DNA from: Phycisphaerales bacterium UBA1910
GTDB taxonomy: Bacteria > Planctomycetota > Phycisphaerae > Phycisphaerales > UBA1924
Reading direction: 5' to 3'
Assembly: GCA_002337545.1 (NCBI GenBank)
Contig: DDGE01000027.1
Span: 57,839-95,572, forward strand
DNA: 37,734 bases
Shown here: piece after piece, positions 1 to 8,139 of the stretch
Position numbering within the stretch: the first letter of the stretch is position 1
Layout: each line of letters opens with the position of its first letter
The notes under the pieces: model-generated
What the model saw: only the letters and a program-made list of their open reading frames with translations
What the model was told of the DNA's origin: nothing
Databases searched by the model: none
Made by a program: the position numbers and the translations under genes

Positions 1-314
1 TCGAAAAGCAAAGCATCAGAAAGTCCAATCAACCCACTCGGGATTGATGTGTTGTCCGCGACGCACCACCACAGACGCTCATCGAGCGACATCTGATCGA
101 AGGGGCGAACAGGTGAGATGGACACCTCGAGCAGATGGGCCAGAAACGCCCGGTCACTCGCTCGCCGGTTCCCGTACTCATCATGGAACGATTCGATGTA
201 TCCCACGCGTGACGCGACATCCGCGTCAAACGGGACGGGTTCAAGAACGCCCGCAATCATGGACTCGATATGAGACACCCAGCGGGATCGATCTAGAGAC
301 GGAGAACGGGTCAT
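1..314 (-). CDS. Hypothetical protein, 5' part (runs off the left edge)
   Basis: Reading the minus strand from an ATG at 314 gives an open frame of 104 codons that continues off the left edge of the window. An in-frame TGA lies about 20 nt upstream, which fixes the N-terminal region. The visible part is soluble-looking and mixed alpha-helical, with a WVSHIESMIAG start, a central AFLAHLLEVSISPVR stretch and an acidic/aromatic DERLWWCVADNTS segment. I see no signal peptide, membrane helix or known motif, and I do not recognise the family. The gene is divergent from panC with only 46 nt between start codons. A TACGAT box sits 5 nt before the ATG. The plus-strand frame over the same bases is a shadow. 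Existence is moderately likely; function is unknown. Confidence 0.55.
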   Translation of the reverse strand, partial: MTRSPSLDRSRWVSHIESMIAGVLEPVPFDADVASRVGYIESFHDEYGNRRASDRAFLAHLLEVSISPVRPFDQMSLDERLWWCVADNTSIPSGLIGLSDALLF

Positions 315-319
315 ACAGG

Positions 320-325
320 ATCGTA
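320..325 (-). promoter_or_regulatory. -10-like box of the left-edge gene
   Basis: TACGAT on the minus strand lies 5 nt upstream of the ATG at 314. A transcription start 6-7 nt downstream of the box would fall at the start codon, so the mRNA would be leaderless. No consensus -35 is visible. Confidence 0.4.
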
Positions 326-343
326 GACGCGATCAAGCCGCGC

Positions 344-349
344 TACACT
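344..349 (+). promoter_or_regulatory. -10-like box of panC
   Basis: TACACT lies 11 nt upstream of the panC ATG at 361, and no Shine-Dalgarno sequence is visible. The predicted 5' leader is only about 4-5 nt. The box is 18 nt from the divergent box at 320-325, so the two promoters must share their upstream elements. Confidence 0.45.
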
Positions 350-360
350 CATGTCCAGCT

Positions 361-1209
361 ATGCGTGTGCTCAACACCCCAGATCTCGAACTGACTCGCA
401 ACTGCGTCCTTGTTCCCACGATGGGAGCGCTGCACGGCGGCCATGCCTCGCTTATCCAGGCCGCAGCCCGCAGAGCAAGAATCGAGGGGGTTCCCTCTGT
501 CGTATCAATCTTCGTCAACCCTAAGCAGTTCAACGATCCCAAGGACTTCGACACCTACCCGGACCGCATGGAAGACGATCTCGCGATGTGTCAGGATGCG
601 GGAGTGGACATCGTGTTTCATCCGAGCGTTGATACCGTCTATCCTCCCGGCCAGGATGTGACCAGCAGTGTCATCATCCCCAAGGTCGCGAGCAAGCCGG
701 GCCTGGAAGACGAGTGCCGACCCGGACACTTCGACGGCGTGTGCAAGGTCGTCTCGCGTCTTTTCGATTTGTGTGATCCTTCTGCTGCGGTGTTTGGTGA
801 AAAAGACTGGCAGCAACTCCAATGCATCCGCACCATGAGCAAGCTACAGGGGCGAGATCTGCAGATCATCCCCGCAGAAACCGTCCGTGAGGAATCCGGG
901 CTCGCCATGAGCTCACGGAATCTCAACCTGACACCCGAAGCCCGCGCACAATCCGTCGCGATCAGCAAAGCCCTATTCGCCTCCTCGAGCGTTCAGACGC
1001 CAGAGCTTGCAGAATCACTCATGCGTGAGATTCTCGCCAATGGCGGGATCGATCCTGAATACGCCGTCGTCCGCCCGGCCGACACGCTCATGCCGCTGGG
1101 AGATAGAAGCATCCACCCACATGTCCCCTGCCGTGCACTTATCGCCGCGAAAGTAGGGGGTGTTCGATTGATCGACAACGCCCCGTGGACCCCGATCGCA
1201 TACGCTTGA
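361..1209 (+). CDS. panC: Pantothenate synthetase
   Basis: Joins pantoate and beta-alanine with ATP to make pantothenate, the last step before coenzyme A synthesis; cytoplasmic. The 282-aa protein has the family's usual length. The nucleotide-binding HIGH-type motif is at residues 20-28 (PTMGALHGGH); most relatives have Glu where this one has Gly26. Further on are NPKQF with a DFDTYP segment, FGEKDWQQL, and the KMSKS-like loop ESGLAMSSRN. The ATG at 361 places the core motif at the normal distance from the N-terminus. gcvT follows 35 nt downstream on the same strand. Both pathways handle one-carbon or folate-derived units, but the link may be only positional. Identification is firm; the Gly substitution is a detail worth noting. 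Confidence 0.95.
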   Translation: MRVLNTPDLELTRNCVLVPTMGALHGGHASLIQAAARRARIEGVPSVVSIFVNPKQFNDPKDFDTYPDRMEDDLAMCQDAGVDIVFHPSVDTVYPPGQDVTSSVIIPKVASKPGLEDECRPGHFDGVCKVVSRLFDLCDPSAAVFGEKDWQQLQCIRTMSKLQGRDLQIIPAETVREESGLAMSSRNLNLTPEARAQSVAISKALFASSSVQTPELAESLMREILANGGIDPEYAVVRPADTLMPLGDRSIHPHVPCRALIAAKVGGVRLIDNAPWTPIAYA

Positions 1210-1244
1210 CAGTACAACATCACCCCTGTTTTTCCGAGGCATCG

Positions 1245-2393
1245 ATGACCGACAACGCCACGCTCAAGCCGTCCCCGCTCGCACAGTACCACGCGGACTA
1301 CAACGCCCAGATGGTCGAATACGCCGGCTGGGAAATGCCCATCAAGTACGACACATCGATCAAGGAAGAGCACGAACAGACCCGCAACTCCGGCGGTATC
1401 TTCGATGTCTCCCATATGGGGCGACTGAGCTTTAAAGGCAAGGACGCGATCCGCCTCCTCGAGCATACCTGCACACGCAAGATCGGATCCATGCAGGAGG
1501 GGCAGTGCCGATACGGGCTGATCTGCAACGAGCAGGGCGGCGTGAAAGACGATGTCATCGTCAACCGGATGGGCGAGAACGAACTCCTTGTCGTCGTGAA
1601 TGCCTCGAATCGTGAAAAGATCATCGACCACATGAAAGATGTCATCGCGGCTCGCGGGTTTGATGTCAAGATGGAAGACCGGACCGAGAAAACCGCAATG
1701 ATCGCGATCCAGGGCCCCAAGGTCATGGATCTCATCGGCAAAGTCTCGTCGGAAATTCCAACGCTCAAACGCTACAGATTCCTCACCAAGAACCTCATGA
1801 TCGCCAAGGTAATCGTCGCTCGTACCGGCTACACCGGAGAAGACGGCGTTGAGGTGATCATGCCCTCATCCATCGTCAAAATGGCCATATCCATGCTCAT
1901 GAAAGAGATGGGCAACGATGATGCCCACGAGATGCTCAAGCCCTGCGGTCTCGGCGCTCGCGATACGCTCCGTCTCGAGGCCGGAATGCCGCTCTACGGG
2001 CACGAACTCGGCGAGAATATCAACGCGCTCTCCTGCGGCATTGACTTCGCAATCGCGCTTGACAAGTCCGTCGATAACGAGGGCGAGACCTTCATCGGCC
2101 AAGAGGCTCTCCTCAAGACACGCGACGAGGGCGGACCCGCCCAAAAGCTTGTCGGCTTCGAGATCGACTCGAAACGAACCGCACGCCAGGGCATGCCCAC
2201 CCTCCTCGACGGAGACTCGGTCGGCATCGTGACCTCAGGATGCGCTTCGCCAACGCTCGGAAAATCGATCGCCATGGGGTTCGTCCCTGCTGACAAAGCC
2301 GAGATCGGAACACAGTTCGAGATCGACGCCGGGCGTACATCCCTGACCGCAACGGTTGTGCAGATGCCGTTCTACAAGGCACCCAAAAAGTAA
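1245..2393 (+). CDS. gcvT: Aminomethyltransferase, T-protein of the glycine cleavage system
   Basis: Transfers the methylene group from aminomethyl-lipoyl H-protein to tetrahydrofolate and releases ammonia. The 382-aa protein has the GcvT landmarks: YAGWEMPIKY near residue 25, FDVSHMGR, a GYTGEDGVEV folate-site segment, and GLGARDTLRLEAGMPLYGHEL followed by a C-terminal barrel with GIVTSGCASPTLGKSIAMG. I start at the ATG at 1245 because GAGG at 1236-1239 is well placed; an in-frame ATG at 1185 would overlap panC. The H and P proteins are not in this window. It converges with the TauE/SafE gene, with 13 nt between stop codons. High confidence. Confidence 0.95.
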   Translation: MTDNATLKPSPLAQYHADYNAQMVEYAGWEMPIKYDTSIKEEHEQTRNSGGIFDVSHMGRLSFKGKDAIRLLEHTCTRKIGSMQEGQCRYGLICNEQGGVKDDVIVNRMGENELLVVVNASNREKIIDHMKDVIAARGFDVKMEDRTEKTAMIAIQGPKVMDLIGKVSSEIPTLKRYRFLTKNLMIAKVIVARTGYTGEDGVEVIMPSSIVKMAISMLMKEMGNDDAHEMLKPCGLGARDTLRLEAGMPLYGHELGENINALSCGIDFAIALDKSVDNEGETFIGQEALLKTRDEGGPAQKLVGFEIDSKRTARQGMPTLLDGDSVGIVTSGCASPTLGKSIAMGFVPADKAEIGTQFEIDAGRTSLTATVVQMPFYKAPKK

Positions 2394-2406
2394 TCGCCAT
2401 GGGCCC

Positions 2407-3438
2407 TCAGGGGTCCAGCAACGACATCCCCTCTTCACCCGGGTCCGGGCGGAACCGCCGCCCAAAGACATGCATCAGGTGGAAGAGGATGTTCATGCCC
2501 ACGACCGCCCCGGCAACGATGAGTAACAACCGAGGCGTCGCGTCGATCCGAGTGAGTGTCCAGATTAACTGCAGGACGCAAAGGATCGATACGAACACCA
2601 GCGTTGGCCCTCGCGGAATCCGAGCCACCATGAACGCCCCGATCGGTGCTCCAAAGAGCACGATCGGGGACGCGGCAAGCCAGTTGCTAAAGACCTCGGT
2701 TTCCACCGAGCCATCAATCAGACATAAGGCGGACCCAACAATCGAGTTCCACGCCATAAGCACCACACTTGTCGCTATCGCAGGGCGAAGGTCAGCTCTA
2801 TAGATCAGCACGAGCGCTGTGTAGATCACCATGTCGATCCCAACGCCAGTCATACCCGACGCGACGCCGCCCACGATTCCCGCACAAATACCCAGAACCG
2901 CATCCGAACGAGCGCCGAGAGTGGGGGCATGATGATGCGAAAGCAGTTCTTTGAGTTTCACGAGGGTCACGAGCCCGAACCCGCCCCAGATGCACGCAAA
3001 GGTGAGCTTTACCACAGAGCCGGCCACGATCGGGAACAGCAGGTAATGCGTCAGCGTGAGTGAAATCGCAGAGGTGATTGCCGCCCAGACCATGACCCGC
3101 ACGGCCATCGATCGTCTGGAACTTGCCAAATAGATGGCGGCGCTCGTCATCCCGATCGCCTGGATCAGGAAGCTGAACTGACGCCCGAACTCCGCGGGTT
3201 GATCGAAAAGAAGCACGAGTACCGGGAATCCAACCGTCCCGCCACCCATCGGGGTTGAGCCCGCGACATACGACCCGATCGCCATCGCGACAGCGATCGG
3301 CCAATGCTCCGCAACCCGACCCCACCAGTTCTGAGTCAAGATGAGCGTGCCCCAGACAGACAGGAACAACGCGACCCAGATGAACCAGGGCAGCATCTTT
3401 GAGCAACGCTCCTTCAACGAAAGAGAAGCCGAACTCAC
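2407..3438 (-). CDS. TauE/SafE family membrane permease
   Basis: An integral membrane protein of 343 aa in the sulfite exporter TauE/SafE (DUF81) family, whose members move sulfite, sulfoacetate or related small anions. About eight hydrophobic segments are visible. The two family repeats appear as a glycine-rich GSTPMGGGTVGFPVL near residue 65 and GGVASGMTGVGIDM near residue 195. It starts at GTG (3438), with GGAG 8 nt upstream; the next in-frame ATG would cut into the first membrane segment. It lies 21 nt behind the PhoU-like gene and is very likely cotranscribed with it. The substrate cannot be read from sequence; the PhoU neighbour hints at phosphate or another oxyanion, but that is inference. 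Confidence 0.85.
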   Translation of the reverse strand: MSSASLSLKERCSKMLPWFIWVALFLSVWGTLILTQNWWGRVAEHWPIAVAMAIGSYVAGSTPMGGGTVGFPVLVLLFDQPAEFGRQFSFLIQAIGMTSAAIYLASSRRSMAVRVMVWAAITSAISLTLTHYLLFPIVAGSVVKLTFACIWGGFGLVTLVKLKELLSHHHAPTLGARSDAVLGICAGIVGGVASGMTGVGIDMVIYTALVLIYRADLRPAIATSVVLMAWNSIVGSALCLIDGSVETEVFSNWLAASPIVLFGAPIGAFMVARIPRGPTLVFVSILCVLQLIWTLTRIDATPRLLLIVAGAVVGMNILFHLMHVFGRRFRPDPGEEGMSLLDP

Positions 3439-3459
3439 CGATTTGGCTCCACGATCATC

Positions 3460-4170
3460 TCATAGTCCCGGCAAGTCCTGCTCGACCCACCCTGAACCGC
3501 TCGTGTGCCGAACGATGGTGCCGGTCGCCTCGTAAATCACTTGTTCAGCGATATTTGAGCAGTGATCACCAATGATGACAGCTTGGTTGATGATCGCGTG
3601 GAGATCAAATGCGTTGTCCACACCCAACCGTCCGTCAGCAACCCGCATCTCAGCGTCGCGGGTGATTACCTCATGAAACGCGAGCGTATTTCCTTCGCTC
3701 GAGAGAACCAGTTTGGCCCGCTTGGCGCTTGTCTCGTCGAATGCCTTCACCGTTTCACGAAGTACCGCAAGGATTGAGTTCGTCATCACCCGGGTAGTCT
3801 TGGGAAAAAGCGATTCACGATCACCCAGCGCAACAACCCGTGCTGCTATCGCGCTCGTTGCGTCTGCGATTCGTTCGAGCTCGTTGTTCACCTTGACAGC
3901 GGTCAACAGACTCCGGATCTGGTCCGCTCGTGCAGGGCAGGTGTCGTGAGCCGCTCGCGTCATCAGATCGACCGCATCGCGTTCAATCTCGATATCCGCC
4001 TGATCAACCTCATCGTCACGCTGGATGATGTCCTGTGCCCGATTCGTGTCTCTCGCGTAAATTGAATCGAACACCCCCTCCGTGAGTTCAGACACAAGGA
4101 CGCCCTGCTCGACGAGCCGGGTGCGGATGGACACGATTTTCTCTTGGAACTGTTCTGATGAGATCGGCAT
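3460..4170 (-). CDS. PhoU-domain regulatory protein
   Basis: A 236-aa all-helical protein with two PhoU-type three-helix repeats. PhoU proteins bind metal clusters and modulate phosphate transporters and the PhoR/PhoB signal. The repeats show as [19 protein letters not shown] followed by [16 protein letters not shown] (about residues 40-110), and in the second half [12 protein letters not shown] with [19 protein letters not shown]. The E/DxxxD and NxxERIxD patterns are typical. I start at the ATG at 4170, with GAGG upstream; the longer frame to 4326 adds a non-helical tail and overlaps the eno promoter region. A GATAAT box at 4208-4213 (minus) could drive the pair. No pst or phoB gene is nearby; the only partner is the downstream TauE/SafE permease. 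Confidence 0.82.
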   Translation of the reverse strand: MPISSEQFQEKIVSIRTRLVEQGVLVSELTEGVFDSIYARDTNRAQDIIQRDDEVDQADIEIERDAVDLMTRAAHDTCPARADQIRSLLTAVKVNNELERIADATSAIAARVVALGDRESLFPKTTRVMTNSILAVLRETVKAFDETSAKRAKLVLSSEGNTLAFHEVITRDAEMRVADGRLGVDNAFDLHAIINQAVIIGDHCSNIAEQVIYEATGTIVRHTSGSGWVEQDLPGL

Positions 4171-4303
4171 GCCGGGGCCTCGGATCGCTTGGGGTGTTGC
4201 GGTGAGGATTATCGCCACCTTACCCGATCGAGTCTCGACATGCACGCTTGTCGGGCTATCGTTTCTCAACCTTACGAAAGCACATCCCCAACGGAGTACC
4301 CAT

Positions 4304-5599
4304 ATGCCCTTCGACATTGACCTCATCCACGCCCGTCAGATCATCGACTCCCGAGGAAACCCGACGGTCGAAGTCGATGTCGTCCTCGAATCCGGTGTCG
4401 TTGGTCGCGCCGCAGTCCCCTCAGGGGCCTCCACAGGCGAATCCGAAGCCGTAGAACTCCGCGACGGTGGAGATGTCTGGATGGGCAAGGGCGTCGCGAA
4501 GGCTGTGGAAAATGTCAATGACCAGATCGCCCGCGCCATCGAAGGCATGGACGCACGCGATCAGGAAGGCATCGACGCCGCAATGATCGAGCTCGACGGC
4601 ACATCGAACAAATCAAATCTCGGCGCCAACGCAACCCTCGGCGTTTCCATGGCCGTCGCTCGCGCCGCAGCAGAGGCTTCCGGGCTCCCGCTGTACCGTT
4701 ACCTCGGCGGCTCGTCAGCAAAGACCCTCCCAGTACCGATGCTCAACATCCTCAACGGCGGCAAGCACGCCGACAACACAGTGGACTTCCAGGAGTTCAT
4801 GATCCAGCCCTGGGGTTTCGATGACTTCGGGCAGGCGATGCGTGCAGGTGTTGAGATCTACCACACTCTCAAGTCGGTGCTCAAGAAGAACAAAATGTCG
4901 ACGGCCGTCGGCGATGAGGGCGGGTTTGCTCCAAACCTCAAAGACAACGAGGACGCGCTCAAAGTCATCGAGGAAGCCGTAGACAAGGCGGGATACAAGT
5001 GGGGCGAGGAAATCTTCGTTGCACTCGACCCGGCAACCTCCGAGCTCTGGAATGAAGCCGAGAAAGATGGCAAGGAGGGCTACAAGTTCTTCAGTTCCAC
5101 CGAGGAGATCGTATCCACAGACGACATGATCGCTATGTGGGCCGACTGGTGCGAGAAGTACCCCATCCGGTCCATCGAAGACGGACTCGCTGAGAACGAC
5201 TGGGACGGCTGGTCCAAGCTCACAGCCAAGCTCGGCGACAAGGTCCAGATCGTCGGCGATGATCTCTTCGTCACAAACAAGAAGTTCGTCGAGAAGGGCG
5301 TCGCACAGAACGCCGCCAACGCGGTCCTCGTCAAGGTCAACCAGATCGGGACCCTCTCGGAGACCTTTGACGCCGTCAACTACGCGATGAGCAACCGATT
5401 CTCGTGCGTGCTCTCTCACCGCTCGGGAGAGACGGAAGACTCGACCATCGCCGACATTGCCGTGGCGACCAACTGCGGGCAGATCAAGACCGGCGCCCCG
5501 TGCCGATCAGACCGGAACGCCAAATACAACCAGCTCATCCGCATCGCGGAAGAACTCGGCGATAGCGCGGTCTACGGCTCCACCACATGGTGGCGATGA
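4304..5599 (+). CDS. eno: Enolase
   Basis: Interconverts 2-phosphoglycerate and phosphoenolpyruvate in glycolysis and gluconeogenesis; a cytoplasmic, Mg-dependent dimer or octamer. The 431-aa length is standard. Seen in order: [12 protein letters not shown] (from residue 15), [17 protein letters not shown] with the flexible substrate loop, [10 protein letters not shown], the metal ligands in [22 protein letters not shown] and VGDDLFVTN, then [13 protein letters not shown] with the catalytic Lys, and [14 protein letters not shown]. The start at 4304 has GGAG 7 nt upstream; the longer frame to 4082 is antisense to the PhoU gene. The Nudix gene begins 1 nt after the stop, which implies translational coupling. 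High confidence. Confidence 0.98.
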   Translation: MPFDIDLIHARQIIDSRGNPTVEVDVVLESGVVGRAAVPSGASTGESEAVELRDGGDVWMGKGVAKAVENVNDQIARAIEGMDARDQEGIDAAMIELDGTSNKSNLGANATLGVSMAVARAAAEASGLPLYRYLGGSSAKTLPVPMLNILNGGKHADNTVDFQEFMIQPWGFDDFGQAMRAGVEIYHTLKSVLKKNKMSTAVGDEGGFAPNLKDNEDALKVIEEAVDKAGYKWGEEIFVALDPATSELWNEAEKDGKEGYKFFSSTEEIVSTDDMIAMWADWCEKYPIRSIEDGLAENDWDGWSKLTAKLGDKVQIVGDDLFVTNKKFVEKGVAQNAANAVLVKVNQIGTLSETFDAVNYAMSNRFSCVLSHRSGETEDSTIADIAVATNCGQIKTGAPCRSDRNAKYNQLIRIAEELGDSAVYGSTTWWR

Positions 5600-5600
5600 G

Positions 5601-6149
5601 ATGTCTGAGCGGCAGATGAAGATCGAGAAAGAGTCCCTCATCCACGAGGGACACAGCTACGACTTCGTCGAGTTGACGGTGAACTACAAAGACGGTGTGA
5701 CCCGCACCAAGCCCATGGTGCGTCATAACGGCGCCGCTACGATCCTCCCGATCCTTGAAACGGAGGATGGGGCCCGGATCGTCATGGTCCGCAATGAGCG
5801 GGTTACGATCGACAGTTTCCTTCTCGAACTTCCCGCCGGCGGGATTGATAAGGGGGAGGATCCGCAGGTTGCGGCTGGTCGAGAACTACTCGAGGAAACA
5901 GGATATCGGGCCGCAACGCTCGAGCCACTGTGTCAGTTCCTTACCACGCCCGGGCTCACGGATGAGTTCATGCATGTCTTTGTTGCACGCGATCTCACGC
6001 ATGTTGGACAACAACTCGAACCCTACGAGTCCTTGTCGGTAGAACTCCTTGAGCCCGAAGCCGTGATCGAAATGGTGAACGGGAATCAAATCACCGATGG
6101 AAAGACGATGCTGGCGGTTCGCACAGCGCAGGCCAAAGGCATTATCTGA
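5601..6149 (+). CDS. Nudix hydrolase, ADP-ribose pyrophosphatase type
   Basis: Hydrolyses a nucleoside diphosphate linked to another moiety, most likely ADP-ribose or a nucleotide sugar. The 182-aa protein has a perfect Nudix box, G-x5-E-x7-RELLEETGY, around residues 76-98, preceded by the LPAGGID segment that is typical of the ADP-ribose/NUDT5 branch. An N-terminal beta domain (residues 10-45) matches that branch too. The ATG at 5601 is 1 nt after the eno stop codon, so it is probably translated by coupling. The exact substrate is not determined by the motif; GDP-mannose or ADP-glucose hydrolysis would also fit the fold. Confidence 0.88.
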   Translation: MSERQMKIEKESLIHEGHSYDFVELTVNYKDGVTRTKPMVRHNGAATILPILETEDGARIVMVRNERVTIDSFLLELPAGGIDKGEDPQVAAGRELLEETGYRAATLEPLCQFLTTPGLTDEFMHVFVARDLTHVGQQLEPYESLSVELLEPEAVIEMVNGNQITDGKTMLAVRTAQAKGII

Positions 6150-6169
6150 GGCAAGGAGATCGGCACCAG

Positions 6170-7210
6170 ATGGGTGAACGCGATTGGCAATCCAGCGAGT
6201 TTGATCGCCACGACCGTCTGGCCGGGATCAAGCATGCTCTCGCCCGGATATTCGGCGATGGAGAGAACCCGCTCGCATGGGGTTTCAGACTCGGGGCTCT
6301 CGGCAGAACCCCAATCAAGATCCATCTGCTCTTTGTGGTCTATCTGCTCGTTGAGCTGATCTTCACGCTCCCGGGAAACCGCGACGGATTGGTCTTTGTC
6401 CTCCCGCGCCTTGGCGCAGTGGTGTTTTTCGTCTTCTTGCGAGAAATCGTTCACTCGATCGTCGCGAAACGATCAGGCGGAAATCCGATCGAAATCATGC
6501 TTTGGCCGATGGGGGGGCTCATTCCTCCCGAAGTCCCCGAGCACTGGTTCACTCGATTACAAATCGCGATCTCACCGTTCCTGCTGAACTTGATCATGCT
6601 CCCAGTGCTCGCGCTGCCCCTGTTCTTGATCACGCAGGATTGGCAATCGTTGCTCATTAACCCGCTCACACTCCGAGGCACAGGCGCGGTCATTACTTTC
6701 CCCGATGGATCGACCGCCTGGTGGCTCGTCGCCCTCGGTGCTATCCACGCGGCAAATCTTGTGCTTCTCGTTATCAATCTGATACCGATGTATCCACTCG
6801 ACGGGGCCCGGATAGTGGAATCGTTTCTTTCAAAGTCCAACCCGGATCATCGCGCCCAGTGGCTCTGCGTGCATGTGGGGCTGATCTCTGCGACCGTGAT
6901 CGGGATCTTTGCGCTCGTCATGCAGGATGGGACACCCTTGTTTGCGCTATGTGTCGTCTGTGGATTGATTTGCTCGATGCACCGCCGAAGACTCCAGTTC
7001 CTCGCAACGGCGGATATGATCCCAGGGCTCAGCGGCGGTTTTGCTGCGTCCGAGAACAATGAAGAACCACAAGCCGTACGCGATAGTGTCAGCCAGGACG
7101 AGATAGATCGCATCCTCGCGAAAATCTCCAATCAAGGGATCGGTGCTCTCTCTCGCAAGGAGCGGAGAACTCTGAAGCGAGCGACAGAAACCAGCCGACA
7201 ATCCCAATAA
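6170..7210 (+). CDS. M50 (site-2 protease)-like membrane protein with altered active site
   Basis: A 346-aa multi-pass membrane protein laid out like the M50 intramembrane metalloproteases. The canonical zinc motif HExxH is REIVH here (residues 91-95, CGA codon), so the first His ligand is replaced by Arg. The second motif is intact: NLIPMYPLDG at residues 203-212 supplies the Asp ligand. The segment GGLIPPE after the first motif matches the family. The protein is therefore probably a non-catalytic (pseudoprotease) relative. The C-terminus (about 309-340) is a charged helical tail, DEIDRILAKIS...LSRKERRTLKRA, that closely resembles the tail of the rhomboid protein encoded 23 nt downstream. 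No signal peptide. A role in holding or presenting membrane substrates to the rhomboid is inference only. Confidence 0.78.
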   Translation: MGERDWQSSEFDRHDRLAGIKHALARIFGDGENPLAWGFRLGALGRTPIKIHLLFVVYLLVELIFTLPGNRDGLVFVLPRLGAVVFFVFLREIVHSIVAKRSGGNPIEIMLWPMGGLIPPEVPEHWFTRLQIAISPFLLNLIMLPVLALPLFLITQDWQSLLINPLTLRGTGAVITFPDGSTAWWLVALGAIHAANLVLLVINLIPMYPLDGARIVESFLSKSNPDHRAQWLCVHVGLISATVIGIFALVMQDGTPLFALCVVCGLICSMHRRRLQFLATADMIPGLSGGFAASENNEEPQAVRDSVSQDEIDRILAKISNQGIGALSRKERRTLKRATETSRQSQ

Positions 7211-7233
7211 TCGAACAATCTTCGGGAGAGTGC

Positions 7234-8115
7234 ATGGGTATCTACGATCGCGATTATGTCAGCGCAGGACGAGGCATGGGGGCCCCCCCATCCAGAGGCA
7301 ACAAACGGCTATTCGCCCGTTCTCCCGATTGGTCGATCACGACATGGCTCATCGTGATCAACATCATCGTGTACATCCTCATGTTCCTGCTACAGCCATA
7401 TGTATGGAACGCGGGGATTCTGACCCTGAATCAGGCCTATGGCCGGCTCGAAGTCTGGCGACTCATCACCTTCCAGTTCCTCCATGATCCGACTTCGTTG
7501 ATGCACATCGGCTTCAACATGCTCGGACTCTGGATCTTCGGCCCGATGGTCGAGCAGTACCTCGGGGGCAAGAAATACCTCGCGTTCTATCTCGTATGCG
7601 GGCTCTTCGGCGGGCTGCTCTTCATCATCCTGAACTTCATCGGATTCCTGAACATACCGCCGGATATGCCACTCGTTGGGGCTTCGGCAGGCGTGTTCGG
7701 TGTCATCGTTGCCTGTGCCAAGATCGCTCCAAACAACGAGATCATGCTCCTGTTCCCCCCGATCCCCATGAAAATGAAGACTTTCGCGTACGGCTATGTC
7801 GCGATCGCTTTCTTCAGCTTGCTGATCGGGACCAGAAACGCAGGCGGTGAGGCAGCTCATGTCGGCGGCGCGATTGCCGGATATTTCTTCATCCGTAAAT
7901 CCCATCTCCTCAGCGATTTCTTCGATGTGTTCGGCGACTCTCGCGAGCCGAAGGACAAGTCAAACAAGAAGTCCGTCCTCCGAAACTACAAAAACACGAA
8001 CGGGCCGCACCCCGACGAGATCGATGCCATCCTCGATAAGGTCAATAAAAAAGGATTCGCATCCCTCAGCGAGAAAGACAAGAAAAAGCTCCGCGAAGCG
8101 AGCAGGGACGCCTGA
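7234..8115 (+). CDS. Rhomboid family intramembrane serine protease
   Basis: Cleaves transmembrane segments within the lipid bilayer. The 293-aa protein has six predicted membrane helices. The motif MHIGFN at residues 90-95 supplies the conserved His/Asn, GASAG at 149-153 carries the nucleophile Ser151, and EAAHVGG at 206-212 carries the catalytic His209. The catalytic dyad is complete, so the enzyme should be active. A cytoplasmic C-terminal tail at 260-290, DEIDAILDKVNKKGFASLS followed by a Lys-rich helix, resembles the short domain annotated as DUF6576 on Bacteroidetes rhomboids. The same kind of tail occurs on the upstream M50-like protein. The start at 7234 has GGGAG upstream. The native substrate is unknown. 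Confidence 0.92.
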   Translation: MGIYDRDYVSAGRGMGAPPSRGNKRLFARSPDWSITTWLIVINIIVYILMFLLQPYVWNAGILTLNQAYGRLEVWRLITFQFLHDPTSLMHIGFNMLGLWIFGPMVEQYLGGKKYLAFYLVCGLFGGLLFIILNFIGFLNIPPDMPLVGASAGVFGVIVACAKIAPNNEIMLLFPPIPMKMKTFAYGYVAIAFFSLLIGTRNAGGEAAHVGGAIAGYFFIRKSHLLSDFFDVFGDSREPKDKSNKKSVLRNYKNTNGPHPDEIDAILDKVNKKGFASLSEKDKKKLREASRDA

Positions 8116-8127
8116 TCGCGTTGCCCC

Positions 8128-8133
8128 TACGCT
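8128..8133 (+). promoter_or_regulatory. Possible -10-like box before tgt
   Basis: TACGCT sits 6 nt upstream of the tgt ATG at 8140, and no Shine-Dalgarno sequence lies between. This fits the leaderless pattern seen elsewhere in the window, but the box is a weak match. Confidence 0.25.
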
Positions 8134-8139
8134 TATTGA

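Noticed and set aside
44..394. A 116-codon plus-strand frame at the left end
   Set aside because: It overlaps the start of panC and lies opposite a better minus-strand frame that has a -10-like box and reasonable protein composition.
1206..1218. TTGACA followed by TACAAC near the panC stop as a gcvT promoter
   Set aside because: The two elements are separated by 1 nt, so they cannot form a -35/-10 pair, and no -10 lies 16-18 nt downstream. gcvT is probably read from the panC promoter.
2393..2420. Hairpin between gcvT and the TauE/SafE gene
   Set aside because: GGGCCC-TCAG-GGGTCC can fold, but the stem is short with a G-T pair, and no T-run follows on either strand.
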